A DNA stretch of 64,000 bases from Cytobacillus oceanisediminis (GCF_022811925.1 NZ_CP065511.1:3279501-3343500); one strand, 5' to 3'; positions 34,875-44,916 are shown, numbered from the stretch's first letter. Program-made: numbers and translations. Notes: generated from the sequence alone by a model not told the origin.

Positions 34875-36437
34875 TTATTCATTGGCTATTTTTACGGTAT
34901 AACCATGTTTTTGGAAAAGTTCCATTAAATATGAACCATCAATTAGGGTAATAGGCTTGTCCTTCACAAATTTATGGCTATCGTTTCCAAAATAACTAGT
35001 GGTCACTAATAATCCCTTTGCAGCACCCTCATTAATCATGGTTCCATAAAGGTCCCTTACAGCGGAAACTGGTACAACATTATTATATCTTTTAGCTTGT
35101 ACAACAAATACTCCTCCACGAATTGGATCAGGATCATAGACAATTACATCCACTCCGCCATCCCTGCTCGCTTTTGTGGTTCTTACTTCGCTCCCATTAA
35201 TAGAAAACATTCGCTCAAATAGACCACGTACTAGATGCTCAAAGTCTTCCCAGGGCATTTTAGAGATATTTGGGATATTTTCCACCCCTATTAAAATGTC
35301 TTTGGATTCAACAAATCTATTTTCGTTTTTTGTAAATTCCATAAAGGGTTTCACAGGTGCCATGTCTTTTAATGCACCAATTGAAAGACCCTTTAACTTT
35401 CGAAAACACTCTTTAGGGTTCACTCTTTCTAAATTTAAAGGTTGATAATCCTCTTTCCCAACACTTAGAGTTATAATGCAGGACGTAAAATCATTGCCAG
35501 TAGCTGGGCTTGTCCCGTGAACAATTCCATTAAAAACAATGGTATTAATGTTGTTATGAGTATCACTACTAAAAAGTTCATGGATTGTCTTTAACGACAA
35601 TTGGTAAATGACATGATCATAAAATGAATCTAATTCTTTCTGATTCATTAATTTTTCAGTGATTTCCTTTTTAGTTTTGATGTATTTGTATTCAATAACT
35701 CTTGGCATCCTATCAGGCGTGGGAAGCGTATAATCAACAATTAAGGATTTCAGTTTCTTTATATAATCAATCTCAAACTTTGGATTAAAGCTGTTCGGTA
35801 AAGGTGCTCTCCTTATGACTAAATCGCAATGTTCAAAAACTGCATGTTTTTCCCCTTCAATAAGACCATTTTTAATTTTTTGAATTGATTCATTATGGTT
35901 GTTTTTAGCCGCTTCAAAAATTGACTTCTCTTCTAGGTATTTTTGATATAACTTTTCCTTCTTATCTCTATAGAGGCGATATTCCCTTTCATAATCTAAT
36001 CTGGCAGCCTCCTCAATCTTAAGACGGGAGTTTTTTATAAATGGTAAGAGATCTTCCCAAAACGATGTGCCTGGTACCTTGTGCTTCTTAAAATACTCTT
36101 CTAATTTTGGTGCAACATCCTTAAATACGAATGGTTCAAACTCCCTTTTAATTAAAAGGTTGTCCCAGTTTACTGCATGGTTTATTTTTGCCGAGTTTAA
36201 AAGTAAGTTTCGGTAATCATTAATTAACTGATTCGCTTCCTTTGTAAGTGCTTCGGCTTTCAATAAATCCTTTTCCTCTTTATTTTTGTTTTTTAATTTC
36301 TCCACTTGTATCTTCCACTTTTCCTTTTGTTCTTTTACTTTGTTATCTAACTCAACCGAAGTTTTGCCTTTTATAGTTTTGCTAACTCCTAAATGAGTGT
36401 TGGAGATGGTTTTTTGGTAAGGATACTGTGATGCCAT
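34875..36437 (-). CDS. Stand-alone Mrr-like restriction endonuclease
   Basis: A 520-residue protein with a long charged, coiled-coil N-terminal half (residues 20-200, rich in Glu/Lys). The C-terminal nuclease domain of the Mrr/PD-(D/E)XK type begins with WEDFEHLVRGLFERMF near residue 400. RDGGVDVIVYDPDP carries the metal-binding Asp, and FVVQAKRYNN supplies the Gln-x-Lys variant of the (D/E)xK motif. A C-terminal LIDGSYLMELFQ helix completes the fold, as in Mrr_cat. A modification enzyme is not adjacent, so it resembles a type IV (modified-DNA) restriction enzyme or anti-phage nuclease. The ATG at 36437 has GAGGGGAA eight bases upstream. A terminator lies downstream. It opens the defence island. 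Confidence 0.8.
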   Translation of the reverse strand: MASQYPYQKTISNTHLGVSKTIKGKTSVELDNKVKEQKEKWKIQVEKLKNKNKEEKDLLKAEALTKEANQLINDYRNLLLNSAKINHAVNWDNLLIKREFEPFVFKDVAPKLEEYFKKHKVPGTSFWEDLLPFIKNSRLKIEEAARLDYEREYRLYRDKKEKLYQKYLEEKSIFEAAKNNHNESIQKIKNGLIEGEKHAVFEHCDLVIRRAPLPNSFNPKFEIDYIKKLKSLIVDYTLPTPDRMPRVIEYKYIKTKKEITEKLMNQKELDSFYDHVIYQLSLKTIHELFSSDTHNNINTIVFNGIVHGTSPATGNDFTSCIITLSVGKEDYQPLNLERVNPKECFRKLKGLSIGALKDMAPVKPFMEFTKNENRFVESKDILIGVENIPNISKMPWEDFEHLVRGLFERMFSINGSEVRTTKASRDGGVDVIVYDPDPIRGGVFVVQAKRYNNVVPVSAVRDLYGTMINEGAAKGLLVTTSYFGNDSHKFVKDKPITLIDGSYLMELFQKHGYTVKIANE

Positions 36438-36443
36438 ATTCAA

Positions 36444-37451
36444 TTCCCCTCATCGAATCACCTATTATTGAAATAAATAGTAATATAACGAGAATCAATA
36501 TACAAATTTTGGAATATTCACAGCAATTTTTTAAAAACAAAAAGCATCAGTTAATTACCAGATGCCCATTGCATTTAATATATTTATATCCTTCAATTGA
36601 TTTCGACTTTTGAATAATGAATGAATTTACTAATTTAATCTTTCCCATTCAACAAAATTATCTAATATAACCAGGCTTTTGCATTGTAAGTGGTAGTAGC
36701 AACCATATTGGCAGATTGTAATTGTAGTACATATTCAGGTTTTTACTTGTTACCAATAATATCTTCGTATTCTATCGTAATGTGTTTTCCATTATATGTC
36801 TCAAAATTATTGAACCTGCATTTGGTATTAATAAAGAAATTTATGTCAGTATGTTATATAATTTTATATAAACTTTTCTTGGCTTGTTTTATTGCTTATT
36901 GGGATAAAACCCCAATTAAATGAATTATCTATAGTCCATGCGAAAAAGATTTCACTCAATTAAATATCTCCAATAGTAGTATTAATGTTGACTAGTTATC
37001 CTAAAGTAATTAACATAATAATGAGTATGTTAGTTTCTCCGCTACCGTAATGTAGAGCTGCTAACAAACAGACTGATAGCTTTTCCCCGCTACCACATAG
37101 GCAGGGCTGAGGCTATTTTTTATCTGCATTAAACATAGTCTTAGTTAACTTTACGCAGTCCTGTGAGTACGAAGTTTTCAGCACACCCCATAATTAATCC
37201 GCCTTGTGAGTACGAGAATTTCAGCACAGACTAAAGAAGCCCCTTTTTTAACAAATACCATTCCAACTCTCCAAATGCTATAGCGACTGCTATTTATTGT
37301 TTCAAAAAATATTACTTACCTCCAGGTACCGACAATTTATCAGATATAATTTAATTAAAGAGTTTGTGGGCCGATACAAGATTCAAATGACTGGTACAAC
37401 TATTATCAATACCATATCCTCTGTACTAAAAGCACGCCCTCTACCACTTTC
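36444..37451. other. One-kilobase non-coding stretch with decayed frame and repeats
   Basis: No intact gene. On the minus strand about 36663-36830 a frame reads FNNFETYNGKHITIEYEDII, is stopped by TAA and resumes in the same frame, so it is likely a gene remnant of unknown kind. An imperfect stem with a T-run (GATAGC ... GGCTATTTTTT) lies at about 37067-37130. Two direct copies of a 24-base dyad lie at 37162-37228. Confidence 0.35.
37162..37228. repeat. Pair of 24-base dyad repeats
   Basis: TGTGAGTACGAAGTTTTCAG plus CACA (37162-37185) and TGTGAGTACGAGAATTTCAG plus CACA (37205-37228). Each copy has TGTG and CACA ends, and the two are 43 bases apart, about four helical turns. Between 36444 and 37451 no gene would explain them. 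Confidence 0.6.
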
Positions 37452-38336
37452 TTATGATACTTTTACTGTTTTAAATACACCTTCGAAAAGTGCTTTTTCA
37501 ACTTGGTAGGTCAATCTACGCTCCTTTGCTTCTTGGTACTGTCCTTCACGATCCTTTACAAAAACCTTACAAAAGAATTTCGTATCCTTACAATTTGGAC
37601 ATTCCGAAAGTACCATAGATACTTTAACGTTTTCTGTAAGTATTTCTTCCATTACCAATCTTTCTTGGATGATGTAGTCAATAAAACCTTTCGTATCATT
37701 AGCCAGTATTAAATCTTCTATTTTGTCAATGGTTTCTATGTATCTATCTGAATCAGTATGAAAAAGTTCAAATTCTTTTAAATATGACTTTTTACAAGCA
37801 GTACATTTATTTTTTTCGCTTGTTAATATTGGAGCTGTACAGATTGAGCCTATAATAAACCCTATGATTTGCAATAGAAATCTAAATTTAGTTGTATCCC
37901 CGTCAAGGTCAAGAGTTGTACTTGAGCCACGAAGCGAAAGGATGCTTCCTTCTAGGGTAAAAGATAGATAACTAAAGAAATTAACCGGTACATCTGAATC
38001 GTCCAGAGCATATTTGCCTATATGTTCTCCGTTAAAATCATAATTGAGTTGGTTATTATCAGATACATAGGCCATTTGATATTCTCCATAATAGATAAAG
38101 AAAAAGCCTAATAAACCAAATAAAGCTCCAATGAAATAATGTTTTGCTGTTACAATCGAGGTCTTTCTTATTCCTAGAAATAATCCAATGGAACTTAAAA
38201 AACCGAAGGCAACAGCACCGGCCGGAATAAATACTAAAACTGACATCGAATATAGTTGAAAGTCTAAAAGCCAAAGAAGTAAAAGTGCTAATGCTGTTGA
38301 AGCTAAAGTGGATAAAAGCCCCCATATGTAAGCCAT
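37452..38336 (-). CDS. Hypothetical membrane protein with zinc-ribbon-like region
   Basis: A 294-residue protein. Two helix pairs lie in residues 1-85 (LLSTLASTALALLLLWLLDF; VLVFIPAGAVAFGFLSSIG; FIGALFGLLGFFFIYYGEY). A polar domain and another membrane helix (LLQIIGFIIGSICTAPIL) follow near residue 165. The C-terminal part has two Cys pairs, KCTACKK and SECPNCKD, plausible as a split zinc ribbon. A GGGGGAGG site precedes the start. No family recognised, and no sign of decay. Confidence 0.6.
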   Translation of the reverse strand: MAYIWGLLSTLASTALALLLLWLLDFQLYSMSVLVFIPAGAVAFGFLSSIGLFLGIRKTSIVTAKHYFIGALFGLLGFFFIYYGEYQMAYVSDNNQLNYDFNGEHIGKYALDDSDVPVNFFSYLSFTLEGSILSLRGSSTTLDLDGDTTKFRFLLQIIGFIIGSICTAPILTSEKNKCTACKKSYLKEFELFHTDSDRYIETIDKIEDLILANDTKGFIDYIIQERLVMEEILTENVKVSMVLSECPNCKDTKFFCKVFVKDREGQYQEAKERRLTYQVEKALFEGVFKTVKVS

Positions 38337-39155
38337 AGCTATAATCCTCCCCCAAATTTTTTATTGCTATTTAAATTATACAATTTTATCCAATGTTATT
38401 TATATTCAAAAATTGTATTTTTAAAAAACATCCCCACAAAGTCCGTTTCTAATTTAGCAACAGGAGGAGTTGAATAATGAAGGATAAAAAAAGCCCAATT
38501 CCTCCTTCTTTTTGCGAGGAATTAGTCTTGGATGCTCCACAAACGCGCCCGTTTATGGAAGATCGTTATTGAAGCAATGCACCCTCATATCTATTCTTTT
38601 CAAGTATCCGTGTAGAGCTAACATTCGCATGAATTACGGTGGCATGGTGTTTATGAAGATTAAGTGATTTAAATACCACTATTCATCATCATTAAACGGG
38701 TACTTTAATTATTTACATTGGGGATCAAGACTTTGAAAATACGGCCACTCCTGACTTTAAGGATATAGTAAAATGGTTGGATGATCCTCAAAACAGCGGT
38801 CTTCAGAAGCCCGATTTTGGATTACCTTTCCTAAAGACCTTGAAATCCAAGGAGTTGGAAATGACAGCAGAGAAGAAAATTTAGTTAATGGAGTTATGAA
38901 ACTGGGGGTTATTTAATAATTTTATACTCTCCCTTGCATACCTATCAGACATAAAAAGTGAAAGTAAATTGCTTCTTCACCTACAAAGGGTAAACATTAG
39001 AAAGCAACTAGTTACTATGCTGGTTGTTTTTTTATGCCTATTTGTATTTCAAAGAAATTAAACAGTTAAATTTAATCATAAAAAAAATCGAGGACCACTG
39101 TACGCCACTCGACCTTTCTTATGTTTGTTCAAAATATTAAGCTCATTTTGTGTCC
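38337..39155. other. Non-coding stretch with a gene remnant
   Basis: No intact gene. A plus-strand frame from about 38706 to 38884 reads IYIGDQDFENTATPDFKDIV and continues to a stop after MTAEKKI. It looks like a C-terminal fragment of an unknown protein. Before it, AATGCACCCTCATAT near 38576 belongs to the dispersed repeat family. Confidence 0.35.
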
Positions 39156-40154
39156 TTATTTGAGACTAAAGGTCAATCTATTTGTTTGAATTGCTTCTCC
39201 TTGTTCATTATAACTAACAACTGATAAATAAGGATTATTGCAAAATCCTTCTTCAAAAAGAATGTCATATTTATCTTTTGTAACACTTTCGTAGTTTCGG
39301 CCAGCTAAGGCTCCCGTTAAATAGTCTGGAATTCTATTCAAGTCATCATACCACAATTGTTTTGTGCCTTCTTCGTATGCACCAATAGAGATTGAAGGTG
39401 CTTCATTTTGAGTAACTTCTTCCATAGAACACATTCCATGATAATTAGCTTGAAGTAGGTCATATATTATTCCATCAATCCATTCCACTATGCTATCCCG
39501 GTCTGAAAACCAACATATATTTTCAATTTTATAATCGCATTCTTTTGTTATTGTAGTCATTAAGTAAGCCACAATCATTTGAACAAAACCAATGTACCTA
39601 AATAAAGTTAAATTAAAAGATTTACTTTCTGCTTTTTGCTTCAACTGCTTTAACTTTTTATGACTTTCTCATAGTAATCTTTGTTCCTTGGAGTATTACT
39701 AATCCATAATTTATATTGATTAATTAAAACGTCAATTTGCTCCATGCAATTTTCTTTAGTAAGGGAAAGAATTTTTAGTATTCTTTTCCATAACTACTGT
39801 AACATTAAAACAATATCCTGATTTAATAAATTTACCAAAACGTTGGTCAATTTCAGTAGTTTTCTTTAAATCTTTAGGGGCTATCTCACCCATAACGGCC
39901 ATGAACTCTTTTATATCATCGATGTGAGGAACAATCGTAAAAGTGATTGAATCATAAAGTTTATTGCTATCTTTCAGACAGTAATCACTCAAAATAAACC
40001 ACTTGGAAACCTTAATTTCCTTATAAGGTTTAAGGAAATGTCTGAAATCGTCTAAACTTGATTGTTGAAAAGTTGTGTCAAACCAATTAATTGCTCCATA
40101 ATTTTTTTTTATTTTATCTTTATCGCTCAAGGAATTCTCCCCATTTCTCTTCAA
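39156..40154 (-). pseudogene. Hypothetical protein gene broken by two frameshifts
   Basis: Three frames join into one protein of about 330 residues. The first (40154 to about 39770) contains WFDTTFQQSSLDDFRHFL and FGKFIKSGYCFNVTVVMEKN. The second (about 39770-39660) reads ENCMEQIDVLINQYKLW and NTPRNKDYYEKVIK. The third (to 39156) begins QLKQKAESKSFNLTLFRYIG and continues to RLTFSLK. Each junction needs a single-base change. The family is not recognised. No membrane segment or enzyme motif is seen. Confidence 0.6.
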
Positions 40155-41035
40155 ATTTTTTAATTTACCAACCCATCTATATGTTCTATTACCATATAGA
40201 TAATTGTACCAAATGCCTTTTTGTTAATACCAACATAGATGTCTGACTCTTTTTCTTAAAATAAAGAGGGAAAGGATAGAAATGGGAAGGTTACATGGCC
40301 GAAAGTATGCCTTTAAATTTGGGATTCCTTAGCAATTACTGAAGGTTAATCCCATTGTGTATCATATTAGATCAACTTACTTGATACAGGAATGAACAAG
40401 AAAGTCGGGTACTAATACTTTCAAAAATTAAATCACTAGATGAGTTAGTGAATTTTTTGATTTTTCCCCCTAAGAGTTATGCTTAATACAAAATGAACAG
40501 TTTTTAACAACTGTTCATCTATCAAAAGTCCATATTGATTTTTCTCGTTTACAAGTTGCTTATTGCCCCCTTAAATGGAAACCGGCAATTTTATTGCAGC
40601 GAATCGGTATACCTCCCACACCTTTATTTCTTTACCCCTTTTCACTAAGCGGACAATTACCAACCTTGCCCTTCGGATTTGGTAAGAAGGTACATCTTCC
40701 GTCACCTTGGAAAGGTAATCCATAGTGCTGAAAACCTACCACTGTCAAAATTTCTTTATTTTAAAGTACATTCTTTAAATAAATTAAAAATATTTGTTGC
40801 GCAGTATGAGTCAAACACGAAAGACGACCACTTTTAAAGTGATCGTAGTTTTTAGTTACAAGTATGTTGTACTGCGCAGTAAAAGACCCGTTAATAAATG
40901 ACATCTCTTATCCGTGTAAAAAAGCAGCGTTATGCACAATATCAACATGTTCCAGGGTAAGAGAATAATTCACCCTGGGAAATAAATGGCACTACAAGTT
41001 AGGAAGTAGTCGTCTTGCGTTTGCCAATTGCTTTT
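40155..41035. other. Non-coding stretch with hairpins and a decayed frame
   Basis: TGAACAGTT (40494-40502) pairs with AACTGTTCA around 40509-40517. ACGACCACTT and AAGTGATCGT form a terminator-like stem with TTTTT near 40823-40853. A minus-strand frame around 40632-40757 reads ILTVVGFQHYGLPFQGDGR and stops 17 codons later; it may be a small relic with two Cys. A TACTGCGCAGTA palindrome lies at 40870. Confidence 0.4.
40870..40881. repeat. TACTGCGCAGTA palindrome, copy 1
   Basis: A perfect 12-base palindrome; an identical copy is at 45019-45030, on the other side of the IS21 element, and a partial TTGCGCAGTA lies at 40798. Its role is unknown. Confidence 0.6.
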
Positions 41036-41197
41036 TTAGCAGGGTAGACCTGTGTTATTGCTAAAAATCTTCTTACTAATAAAGAGTAACCTCCAAATCT
41101 TTAAAATTGTTATTTGTTTCGTTTTCAACAAATGAACGCGGATAACATATCCTTCCATGTCGTAATTTAAACATGTTTTCACTTCAAGTAATTTCAT
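41036..41197 (-). pseudogene. Short gene, probably frameshifted
   Basis: The frame starts at ATG 41197 with AGAAGGGGAATTGAT upstream and reads MKLLEVKTCLNYDMEGYVIR. After that, one of the other frames looks more protein-like (SFVENETNNNFKDLEVTLY then a stop) than the open one, so a one-base change near 41135 is likely. It follows the 90-residue gene by 13 bases and seems to be its operon partner. No family recognised. Confidence 0.4.
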
Positions 41198-41210
41198 ATC
41201 AATTCCCCTT

Positions 41211-41483
41211 CTAATTAGGTGAAAACCATTCATCCTCATCTTCCAGTAAAAATCCAGCGAAAATTTGAAGATCCTCATACTCAACATCATCATCATCCAT
41301 TTCCACTTCTTTTGCCGCCTCGCGGTATAACTCACCCAATTCCAAAATGAGTTGTTCAAGACTTTGAGGATTGAACTTAATTTCTAAAAGTATTTGGTCG
41401 TTTTTAGATAAAGAATCATAAATCCTTTTACCAATTTGGCGATCATCCATAGCTCTCATTTCATTCATTGATAAACCACTCAT
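41211..41483 (-). CDS. Hypothetical acidic protein, 90 residues
   Basis: Strong GGAGG site seven bases before the ATG at 41483. The N-terminal half is mixed (MSGLSMNEMRAMDDRQIGKR), and the second half is helical and very acidic (KEVEMDDDDVEYEDLQIFAG, then EDEDEWFSPN). No family recognised; the charge suggests an interaction or DNA-mimic role, which is speculative. It is followed closely by a small probably frameshifted gene. Confidence 0.5.
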   Translation of the reverse strand: MSGLSMNEMRAMDDRQIGKRIYDSLSKNDQILLEIKFNPQSLEQLILELGELYREAAKEVEMDDDDVEYEDLQIFAGFLLEDEDEWFSPN

Positions 41484-41956
41484 TTGTTAGTCCTCCATAA
41501 TATACCTTCTTGATAAGCCGCTTAACCACGATTTACAAGCTTATTGACCGCTACCCTATATGCGGACTAATCATAATCAAACTCATTTGACAAGGTTGTT
41601 AACAACCATGAATTTCAAACTATACTAATTGAGCAGCAGACTTTTTTCTCTTCTTTATGCATATTTAGCTTTTGAACCGTTCTTTAATCATCCATCTCGA
41701 TCACATTTGTAAAGATGGCATAAGCTTGCTCTAATGAGCTTGGTATTTCAATATACAAGAATTATCAATACCTTCAAGTAATGGCAGTCCCACAGTACAG
41801 TTTGCTTTCCAAAAGGAAACTATTCGAAGCGCTCCAAAATTACTCAATATTGTTAACTATTTATAATACAATTTCCTTTACAGCATGCTCTGAAGTTTTC
41901 TATAAACTCTAAAGTAATAACCATATCTCGACAAAAGTTTACTAAACATTCCACAA
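41484..41956. other. Non-coding flank of the IS21 element
   Basis: I see no gene, hairpin with a T-run or recognisable relic in this stretch. Confidence 0.4.
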
Positions 41957-42028
41957 GTGTATTTTGCAAGAAAAAAGTGCAGAGTTATGCAAGTAATTCT
42001 GCAGAGTTTTGCCACCCAACTTAATTCC

Positions 42029-42754
42029 TTACTTAGCCTTTGACAGTGCATTGGAAAGCCTATAGCTTCCTCCATTAAATGTTAATACATGTGCGTGATG
42101 AATCAAACGATCAACTAGAGCTGCCGTAAGCCTTGAATCAATAAAAATACGATTCCATTGGCTAAACTCAAGGTTAGAAGTAATGATTAAGCTTTTCTGT
42201 TCATACCAATCTGCAATAAGCTGAAATAATAACTCCGATCCTTCCTTGCTAAAAGGTAGATAGCCTATTTCATCCAAAATGACTAAGTCTACCTTTTCAA
42301 ATTTCTTTCTAAAGGATGGTAATTTATCTTGGTTTAAGGCCTGCTCTAATTGCTCAATAAGAAGAGATACACGATAAAATCTCACCTCGTATCCCATTTC
42401 ACATGCTTTTCTTCCTAAACCGGTCGCTAAGTGTGACTTCCCAGTTCCTGGAGCTCCAATTAAGACGACATTTTGCTTTTGTTTAATGAAGTCAATGCTC
42501 ATTAAACCTTCTTTATCAATTTGGGCTGGAAATCGAATTCTTTCTGTTCATTCATAATTATTCAGACTCTTAGAGTCTAAGAATTTCGCATTTTTAATGA
42601 GGCGCTGCACTTTTGCTTTTTCCCTTAGGCGAAATTCTTCCTTAAACAGATCTATTAAAAATTGTGCAGGGGAATCAAATGGAATATCCTCATAAATTTC
42701 TGCTACATATGCTAATCTTAATGACTTACACATTGAGCGTATTTCATCACTCAC
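42029..42754 (-). pseudogene. istB: IS21 helper ATPase IstB with an in-frame TGA
   Basis: A 241-codon frame reads MSDEIRSMCKSLRLAYVAEI at the start. The AAA+ motifs are intact: Walker A LIGAPGTGKSHLATGL, Walker B VDLVILDEIGYLPF and sensor LIITSNLEFSQW, with a C-terminal RLIHHAHVLTFNGGSYRL. At 42548-42550 the frame has TGA where IstB proteins have Trp (N-Y-E-W-T-E). The frame is otherwise unbroken. IstB assembles on target DNA and activates IstA. The gene overlaps istA by four bases (ATGA). This is a single nonsense change, possibly very recent, or a read-through case. Confidence 0.8.
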
Positions 42755-44166
42755 TTTTGGTCACTCCTATCTATGGGAGCTAAGGAGTCGTATTGAGACC
42801 AATCCAACCCGAAGGGATTTTCATTCTTCCCTGAAATCAAATCATAAAACTCCTCGTTAATTCTTTTCATATCATGTGTCAAAAGTAAATTGACTAACTC
42901 TGATAATCTCTCTTTCCGTACTTGTAAATCATCAACTAGCAGGTAGTCATTTACTCTTCCAGGAAGATACTTTTGGTATCTAGAGTACGGCACTACTCTT
43001 GGCTTTCTAATCCAATCTTTGAAAATAGAAACCCAAGGAATGGCGCGTTTTCTATTCATATAGGGTCTAAAGTCTTCTAAAAGAATTTCTCCGTCAGGAG
43101 TTACAGCTTTAAATTTATCCCAAGATAACATGAAATAGATAAATGGATAATTCGCTGCTCTAGGAATATGGACTAATATATTATCTAATTTTGCTTCATT
43201 GAACTTATTTACCTTTGCTTCTATCTCTTTAAAGATTGGATAATCTTCAATAGGTAATTCCAATAAAAACTTCTTCTCCTGATTCCAAAGATCTTCGATC
43301 AATACTTCTTTCTCATAATGAAGCCTTTGTCGATCTTTTTGGAGGTGAACACGAAGTGTTTCTGTTAATTCTTCAAAGCTGTTCATTATTGGTGAGGTAG
43401 TTAGAAAGTTGTATCGAATATACCCCACCTTATTTTCGACGCTTCCTTTTTCATACCCACTACGTGGATTGCATACTTGCACATCAAACCCATAATGATT
43501 TTGAAATTGGATAAAAGCATCGGTCAACTTTGCTTCTTCGGTTTTTGATCTTACTTTTTTTACGGCTGGAGTTAGGTTATCAATTCTAATTTTTCTAGGT
43601 ACCCCTTCAGTTTGATTAAATAAAACCTTAAGACCTTGAAGAAAGCATTCTTGATTCTCAGACGGCAGTGGAACTGCAAATGCTGCATTACTATATGGAT
43701 ACGACATGACTAACACATGAACATCCATATACTCGCCAACTTTAACAACTTCCATTACTCCAAAATCTACTTGCGCTTCACTAGGGGGATGTTCTAATCG
43801 GTCATGTCCTTTATCAAGTTCCTCACTATGGCTATTCTCCCAATCAGATATAAAATAGCACACAGTTCTGTATGATCCTTTGAATCCAAGAGTTTGAAGC
43901 TCTATAAAAATTTGTTTACTAGTTCTACGCAGCTTTTTCTTTAACTTACTATCTTCAAAAAGCCAATCTGATACAATTTCACCCCACTTCTCTGTATACA
44001 TCATCCCCTTGGATTGTTTAATCTTTGATGTAGGCAATTGATTCTCATCGGCGTATTTCTTAGCTGTCCTCCAATTAATCCCTAAAGTTTCCTTGATCTT
44101 TGTTATAGATAATCCTTTTTTGTTTCTTAGGTGTTTGATACAATTAATATCAGACATTGCTAGCAT
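42751..44166 (-). CDS. istA: IS21 transposase IstA
   Basis: A 471-residue transposase from ATG 44166 (an upstream in-frame ATG at 44292 lies in the terminal repeats). The N-terminal helix-turn-helix region reads IKHLRNKKGLSITKIKETLG with an IN-x-RTAKKYA second helix. The DDE catalytic domain has EAQVDFGVMEVV (first Asp), KIRIDNLTPAV (second Asp) and YEKGSVENKVGYIR (Glu). The C-terminal extension ends with the usual region before istB. It cuts the element ends and joins them to the target with IstB. Intact. Confidence 0.9.
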   Translation of the reverse strand: MLAMSDINCIKHLRNKKGLSITKIKETLGINWRTAKKYADENQLPTSKIKQSKGMMYTEKWGEIVSDWLFEDSKLKKKLRRTSKQIFIELQTLGFKGSYRTVCYFISDWENSHSEELDKGHDRLEHPPSEAQVDFGVMEVVKVGEYMDVHVLVMSYPYSNAAFAVPLPSENQECFLQGLKVLFNQTEGVPRKIRIDNLTPAVKKVRSKTEEAKLTDAFIQFQNHYGFDVQVCNPRSGYEKGSVENKVGYIRYNFLTTSPIMNSFEELTETLRVHLQKDRQRLHYEKEVLIEDLWNQEKKFLLELPIEDYPIFKEIEAKVNKFNEAKLDNILVHIPRAANYPFIYFMLSWDKFKAVTPDGEILLEDFRPYMNRKRAIPWVSIFKDWIRKPRVVPYSRYQKYLPGRVNDYLLVDDLQVRKERLSELVNLLLTHDMKRINEEFYDLISGKNENPFGLDWSQYDSLAPIDRSDQK

Positions 44167-44389
44167 CCTTTCAAAATCCTCCACTCTGTATTGATTCGAC
44201 ACCATTACAGTAGAGGGACTTGGGGTGGCTGGCAAGTCTTTTTTTATGCCCTTAATAAATAAAGTGCAGGACTCTGCATTTTTCCTTTGCAAAGTTCTGC
44301 ACTTTTATTTTGCAATACACAACAAGTTCCTCGGTGCAATTAGTCAAATTCATGAACCTACGGCAATTTATGTTGCTCTACATTAATAA

Positions 44390-44575
44390 TCACCAATCAT
44401 TCTTATTTCTGTAATCTTCTACGGATTCGTACACATTAGCTGCCGAGATGCTATTTTTATGACCACATTCTGTACATTTCCAAATATACTTATGATCATC
44501 AAACCCTGACTGACCATTTAAAGATGCGTTGCAACGATCACACCGCCAATCAACATTAGGAAATCTTTCACCCAT
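44390..44575 (-). CDS. Small zinc-ribbon protein
   Basis: A 61-residue protein starting at 44575 after GGAGGAAATAACT. It has two Cys pairs, RCDRCNASL and KCTECGHKN, around a WK-containing strand: a compact zinc ribbon. The C-terminal tail is SVEDYRNKND-like and acidic. Similar short zinc-ribbon proteins occur widely in Bacillus and phages without known function. It lies 110 bases upstream of another small gene on the same strand. Confidence 0.65.
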   Translation of the reverse strand: MGERFPNVDWRCDRCNASLNGQSGFDDHKYIWKCTECGHKNSISAANVYESVEDYRNKNDW

Positions 44576-44685
44576 AGTTATTTCCTCCTCCTGGTATAGA
44601 TTTATTCTATTCAAACTTTCTTTGCATAAGAGTTGACCCATGTTAATAAGTAAATTCATTCCTACTCTTTTCCCACTTTTCCTTA

Positions 44686-44916
44686 TTAACTTTTTTGTTT
44701 CTGTGTGTTTTGGAATTCAATATATCGTTTAAGTGTGAGGCGATAATGAGAGTCTTCAGGATACTCCCTATCAACAGATGCTATCAAAGAAGGAGTAAGC
44801 TCTGTTTCTCCATTATATAAACCTTTGTTAAGAATCCCGTTCCACCGACTAATATAATCATTTACAGATTTGTCTCCCAAATGATAATTCTTTCTTAGAA
44901 AATCCCCAAATTCCAT
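44686..44916 (-). CDS. Hypothetical 76-residue protein
   Basis: Starts at 44916 with GGGAGGG seven bases upstream. The sequence reads MEFGDFLRKNYHLGDKSVND and later RLTLKRYIEFQNTQ. It is helical and resembles the SAM-like DNA-binding module at the N-terminus of recombinases (helices with N-Y-x-x-x-x-x-x-Y-x-x-x), but no catalytic domain follows. Family unknown. Confidence 0.5.
   Translation of the reverse strand: MEFGDFLRKNYHLGDKSVNDYISRWNGILNKGLYNGETELTPSLIASVDREYPEDSHYRLTLKRYIEFQNTQKQKS

Larger units (their letters stand above)
41957..44320 (-). mobile_element. IS21-family insertion sequence
   Basis: The element holds istA and istB in the usual overlapping order. Its ends carry matching inverted sequences: GTGTATTTTGCAAG at the left and, on the other strand at the right, GTGTATTGCAAAATAAAAG. 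Inside each end lie repeated AAGTGCAGA.../TTTTGCA blocks of the kind IS21 uses as multiple transposase sites. The flanks (CACAA left, AACAA right) may be a worn target duplication. Size is about 2.36 kb. Because istB carries a stop codon, the copy may not move on its own. Confidence 0.75.

Noticed and set aside
36690..36923. A 77-codon plus-strand ORF with hydrophobic segments
   Set aside because: No ribosome binding site, and the opposite strand holds a better (though interrupted) coding remnant.
37000..37135. A structured RNA or riboswitch (CCGCTACC and GGCAGGG blocks with a T run)
   Set aside because: The pairing is weak and no known riboswitch consensus fits. Noted only as an imperfect stem.
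41878..42075. A 65-codon minus-strand ORF at the left end of IS21
   Set aside because: It overlaps the istB 3' end and terminal repeats in another frame and has no start signal.
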